A DNA stretch of 64,000 bases from Teichococcus aestuarii (GTDB taxonomy: Bacteria; Pseudomonadota; Alphaproteobacteria; Acetobacterales; Acetobacteraceae): positions 62,001-126,000 of the forward strand of contig NZ_PDOA01000006.1 in NCBI RefSeq assembly GCF_003116135.1, written 5' to 3'. Every line of letters starts with the position of its first letter. Position 1 is the stretch's first letter. The translations under genes and the position numbers were made by a program. Positions 61,434 through 64,000 of the stretch are shown here, piece by piece. The notes under the pieces were generated by a model. It was given only the letters and a program-made list of their open reading frames with translations. It searched no databases and was not told where the DNA came from.

Positions 61434-62705
61434 ATGATGCCACCCCTTCGCCCGGGACTGCGGGATTCCTCGGAATCCGAAGACGCCCGGATGGTGCGCC
61501 GCTGTCTGGTCGTGGCTCTGTTCGCCTCGATCTTCCTGCAGCGCTTCGCGATCCCCATCGGCGAGGATGGGCTGGCGATCAACCTGCTGGTGACCCTCCT
61601 GGTGCTGGGGGTGATGGCCGTCAGGGGCGTCTTCACCCTCGACCCGGTGCGGACCGTGGCCTTTTTCGCTCTGGCCACGGCCGTCTCGCTCAGCACCGCG
61701 CTGAACGCCGGCACCGCATCGCTGCCCTCGATGGTACTGATGCTGGTGATGTACGCCCCCTTCACCCTGGCGTTGAACGTCACCGACGGCGTGTTCAGGG
61801 GCTGCGTGAGCGCCTTCCAGAAGATGGTCCTGGTCTGCGCCGTCTGCGGCGTGGCGCAGTTCGTTGCGCAGTTCGCCATCGGCGCCGAGCACCTCTTCAC
61901 CTTTCACGAATTCGTGCCCGAATCCTTCCTCCTGCCCAATTTCAACACCGCCAACCCGCTGACCTGGGATTCCCCCTACTACAAGAGCAACGGCTTCTTC
62001 CTGCTGGAGCCTTCGACCTTCTCCCAGTACCTGGCCATCGCCATCGTGCTGGAGCTGCTCTTCTACGGCGTGACCCTGCGGCTGCTGGCCTTTGGCATCG
62101 CCCTGCCCACCTCCTACTCCGGCACCGGACTGGTCCTGCTGCTGTTCGTGCTGCCCTGGCTGATGCTGCATCTGCGGGCCTACGGCGCCATCGTGGGCGG
62201 CCTCGCCTTCGTCGTCCTGGCCGTGGTCACCGGCAGCCTCTGGAACATCGACGTCCTGCTGAACCGGATCAACGAGTTCCAGTCGGAGGATTCGAGCGCC
62301 AATGCGCGCTTCATCGCCGGCGCCTGGCTGATCGGGGAATTCCTGCTCTCCTCGGCGCGGGATGTCATCTTCGGGCTCGGGCCGGGCTCCTACGCGCAGC
62401 ACACGCCGCTCGTGGCCTATGAGGCCCATGATCCGGCCTGGGCGAAGATGCTGTTCGAATACGGGCTGATGGGCTCCGCCATCTTCTGGCCTTTCTTCTT
62501 CATCTCGCTGTTCAGCAACACGCCCTCGCGCTGGATCAGCGCCTCGCTGCTGATCGGCTACTTCACCTTCGGCGGCATGCTACTCGATCCCAGGCTGCAG
62601 ATCATGATCCTGGTCTTCTGCGTCTGGCCGAAGCAGCCCTCGGCCCTGCCGGAGCGCGAGCGCCAAAGCTGGGTTCCCACCTTCAACAGCCGGCATGCCG
62701 CATGA
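61434..62705 (+). CDS. polytopic membrane protein, Wzy polymerase/O-antigen ligase-like
   Basis: About 423-aa membrane protein with 10 or more spans and one large central loop ('FHEFVPESFLLPNFNTANPLTWDSPYYKSNGFFLLEPSTFSQYLA', roughly residues 155-200), the layout of Wzy-type polysaccharide polymerases and WaaL ligases. The 'ARFIAGAWLIGEFLLSSARDVIFGLGPGSYAQHTP' and 'HDPAWAKMLFEYGLMGSAIFWPFFF' segments match the usual 'GxGxG...H...ExG' end part of this superfamily. The start is uncertain: ATG 61434 or 61437 are chosen, GTG 61341 would add 31 basic residues; none has a good ribosome-binding site. Coupled by ATGA to an aldo/keto reductase. Probably polymerises the repeat unit exported by this locus. 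Confidence 0.78.
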   Translation: MMPPLRPGLRDSSESEDARMVRRCLVVALFASIFLQRFAIPIGEDGLAINLLVTLLVLGVMAVRGVFTLDPVRTVAFFALATAVSLSTALNAGTASLPSMVLMLVMYAPFTLALNVTDGVFRGCVSAFQKMVLVCAVCGVAQFVAQFAIGAEHLFTFHEFVPESFLLPNFNTANPLTWDSPYYKSNGFFLLEPSTFSQYLAIAIVLELLFYGVTLRLLAFGIALPTSYSGTGLVLLLFVLPWLMLHLRAYGAIVGGLAFVVLAVVTGSLWNIDVLLNRINEFQSEDSSANARFIAGAWLIGEFLLSSARDVIFGLGPGSYAQHTPLVAYEAHDPAWAKMLFEYGLMGSAIFWPFFFISLFSNTPSRWISASLLIGYFTFGGMLLDPRLQIMILVFCVWPKQPSALPERERQSWVPTFNSRHAA

Positions 62706-63562
62706 CCCTTCCCCTTCTCCCGCTCGGCCAGCGCAGCGGCCTGCAGGCTTCCGCCATCGGGCTGGGATGCAGCCGGCTGGGCTCCACCCTCGGCGGCTGC
62801 ACCGGCGATGACGCGCTCCGCCTGCTGCGCCACGCCCTGGACGCCGGCGTCACCCTGTTCGACACGGCCAACATCTATGGCCAGGGCGAGAGCGAGCGGC
62901 TGCTCGGAGCCGCGCTGCAGGGGCGGCGGGACGGGGTCATCCTCGTCACCAAGGCGGGGCAGCGCTTCACCCCGGCGCAGCGCGCGGCGAGCCTGGTGAA
63001 GGCGCCGCTGCGCTTCCTGGCCGGGCATGTGCCCGCGCTGCGGGCGGCCATCGCCAGCCGCCGCGCCGGCGCCCTGCCGCGCGACGTCTCGCCGGCGCAT
63101 CTGCAATCCTCGATCGAGGCCAGCCTGCGCCGGCTGCGCACCGATCGCATCGACCTCTTCCTGCTGCACAGCCCCACCGCGGCGATGGTGCGGGAAGGCG
63201 CCGCCTTCGCCATGCTCGACGGGCAGGTGAAGGCCGGCAAGCTGCGCGCCTGGGGCGTCTCCTGCGACGATGCGGAGACGGTGGAGGCCGCGCTGCGCAT
63301 GCCCTCCGTGGCCGCGCTGCAGGTGCCGCTCGAGGTGGCCCGCTCGATGCGCCCGGCGCTCGACGCCGCCGCCAGCCAGGGCGTGGGCCTGATGCTGCGC
63401 GAGATCTTCGCCGGCCAGCCCGCCGCAGCCCCGGCACGGGCCGCCGCCATCGGCGAGGCCCTGGGCCACCGCAACGCCATCGCCCTGGTCGGCACCACCT
63501 CGACCGCGCATCTCGACGAGGCGCTGCGCCACGCCCGGCAAACCCTGGAGATTTCCGCGTGA
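62702..63562 (+). CDS. aldo/keto reductase
   Basis: 286-aa TIM-barrel NADPH reductase. The catalytic tetrad is readable: Asp54 and Tyr59 ('TLFDTANIYGQGES'), Lys84 ('ILVTKAGQRF') and His156 ('DLFLLHSPT'). The C-terminal cofactor part is 'RNAIALVGTTSTAHLDEAL'. Overlaps the polymerase-like gene (ATGA, 62702-62705) and the GMC oxidoreductase gene (GTGA, 63559-63562), so it belongs to the polysaccharide operon rather than to general metabolism. It may act on a sugar or on a lipid-linked precursor; the substrate is unknown. Confidence 0.88.
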   Translation: MTLPLLPLGQRSGLQASAIGLGCSRLGSTLGGCTGDDALRLLRHALDAGVTLFDTANIYGQGESERLLGAALQGRRDGVILVTKAGQRFTPAQRAASLVKAPLRFLAGHVPALRAAIASRRAGALPRDVSPAHLQSSIEASLRRLRTDRIDLFLLHSPTAAMVREGAAFAMLDGQVKAGKLRAWGVSCDDAETVEAALRMPSVAALQVPLEVARSMRPALDAAASQGVGLMLREIFAGQPAAAPARAAAIGEALGHRNAIALVGTTSTAHLDEALRHARQTLEISA

Positions 63563-64000
63563 TCCTTGATGCGCTTTCCCTGGCCCCCGGCACGACGCTG
63601 GAAGCGGATCTCTGCATTGTCGGCGGCGGCGCCGCCGGGCTCTCGCTGGCCAGCGCGCTGGAGGATTCCGGCCTCTCGGTCCTGCTGCTGGAAGCCGGCG
63701 GCCGCAAATTCGATCCCAGGCAGCAGGACGGGCTGCAGGGCAGCGTGGCGCCCGGCTCCAGCCACTCGCCGCCGCACATGTACCGCCGCCGCGTGCTCGG
63801 CGGCGCGACGGCGATCTGGGGCGGCCGCTGCGTGCCCTTCGACCCCATCGACCTCGAGGCGCGGGACTGGGTGGAGAGGAGCGGCTGGCCGATCGGCTGG
63901 GACGACCTCGCCGCCTACTACCCGGCGGCGCAGGTGCATTGCGAGGCCGGCGCCTATGCCTATGACGTCGGCACCGCCCTGCCGGCGGGTGCGCCACCCA
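63559..64000 (+). CDS. GMC-family FAD oxidoreductase (partial, cut by window end)
   Basis: The first 147 residues of a flavoprotein. FAD-binding motif 'DLCIVGGGAAGLSLASALEDSG' (about 18-39), 'LLLEAGGRKFDP', and 'RRRVLGGATAIWGGRCVPFDP' (about 74-94), which is the GMC/choline dehydrogenase-like second motif. 'DWVERSGWPIGWDDLAAYYPAAQ' follows. The start is GTG 63559, overlapping the aldo/keto reductase stop. GMC enzymes oxidise alcohol groups, often of sugars. Together with the reductase it could modify a sugar of the exopolysaccharide. The rest lies beyond the window. Confidence 0.83.
   Translation, partial: MILDALSLAPGTTLEADLCIVGGGAAGLSLASALEDSGLSVLLLEAGGRKFDPRQQDGLQGSVAPGSSHSPPHMYRRRVLGGATAIWGGRCVPFDPIDLEARDWVERSGWPIGWDDLAAYYPAAQVHCEAGAYAYDVGTALPAGAPP

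Overview
The window is a high-GC (by eye roughly 70 %) bacterial chromosome segment, very densely packed, with about 53 protein genes on both strands. No rRNA, tRNA, CRISPR array or insertion sequence was found. The gene content (many orphan 'Bug' and family-5 solute receptors, CaiB/BaiF CoA-transferases, acyl-CoA dehydrogenases, FCD-type GntR and IclR regulators, an HWE-family histidine kinase) fits an alphaproteobacterium of the Acetobacteraceae/Roseomonas kind. That placement is inferred from gene style, not from a marker gene.

Layout. 65-4827: coupled operon of a peptide-type receptor, a GAF protein, a Bug receptor and a gamma-glutamyltransferase-like hydrolase. 4841-7983: FAD amine oxidase-like gene divergent from a 2,5-dioxovalerate-type aldehyde dehydrogenase. 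8060-10732: phosphotriesterase-like metal hydrolase with a family-5 receptor. 10900-13107: class III aminotransferase divergent from a GntR regulator, with a palindrome between them. 13197-13828: Phd/VapC-type toxin-antitoxin pair. 13838-18353: LysR regulator, AidB-like acyl-CoA dehydrogenase, Bug receptor, GntR regulator. 18373-29275: aminotransferase, N,N-dimethylformamidase-like large subunit, IclR regulator, and an oligopeptide ABC operon ending in a zinc deacylase. 29635-38270: class II aldolase, GntR regulator, Fe3+/polyamine-type ABC importer, CoA-transferase, CitE-like lyase, aldose epimerase-like gene. 38296-41271: hybrid histidine kinase. 41368-44478: kinase/SDR/acyl-CoA dehydrogenase trio resembling the LvaA/LvaD/LvaC enzymes and the domains of mammalian ACAD11. 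44591-54930: quinone oxidoreductase, ADP-forming acyl-CoA synthetase, and a six-gene acyl-CoA catabolic operon with a divergent IclR regulator. 55935-64000: exopolysaccharide locus (flippase, initiating sugar transferase, BY-kinase, polymerase-like protein, aldo/keto reductase, GMC oxidoreductase cut by the window end).

How it works together. The first 55 kb is a patchwork of small catabolic modules, each with its own uptake receptor, enzymes and local repressor or activator. The substrates are probably organic acids, amides, peptides or acyl compounds, and none is proven by sequence alone. Many genes overlap by ATGA/GTGA/TTGA, implying translational coupling. The last 8 kb is different: longer AT-richer intergenic regions, two convincing Rho-independent terminators and surface-polysaccharide assembly genes.

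Most promising leads: the split ACAD11-like trio for 4-hydroxyacyl-CoA metabolism, the formamidase-like gene next to a peptide importer and deacylase, and three well-formed regulator binding-site candidates (a 10-bp-period triple half-site at 54999-55023, and palindromes at 31102-31115 and 12354-12365).
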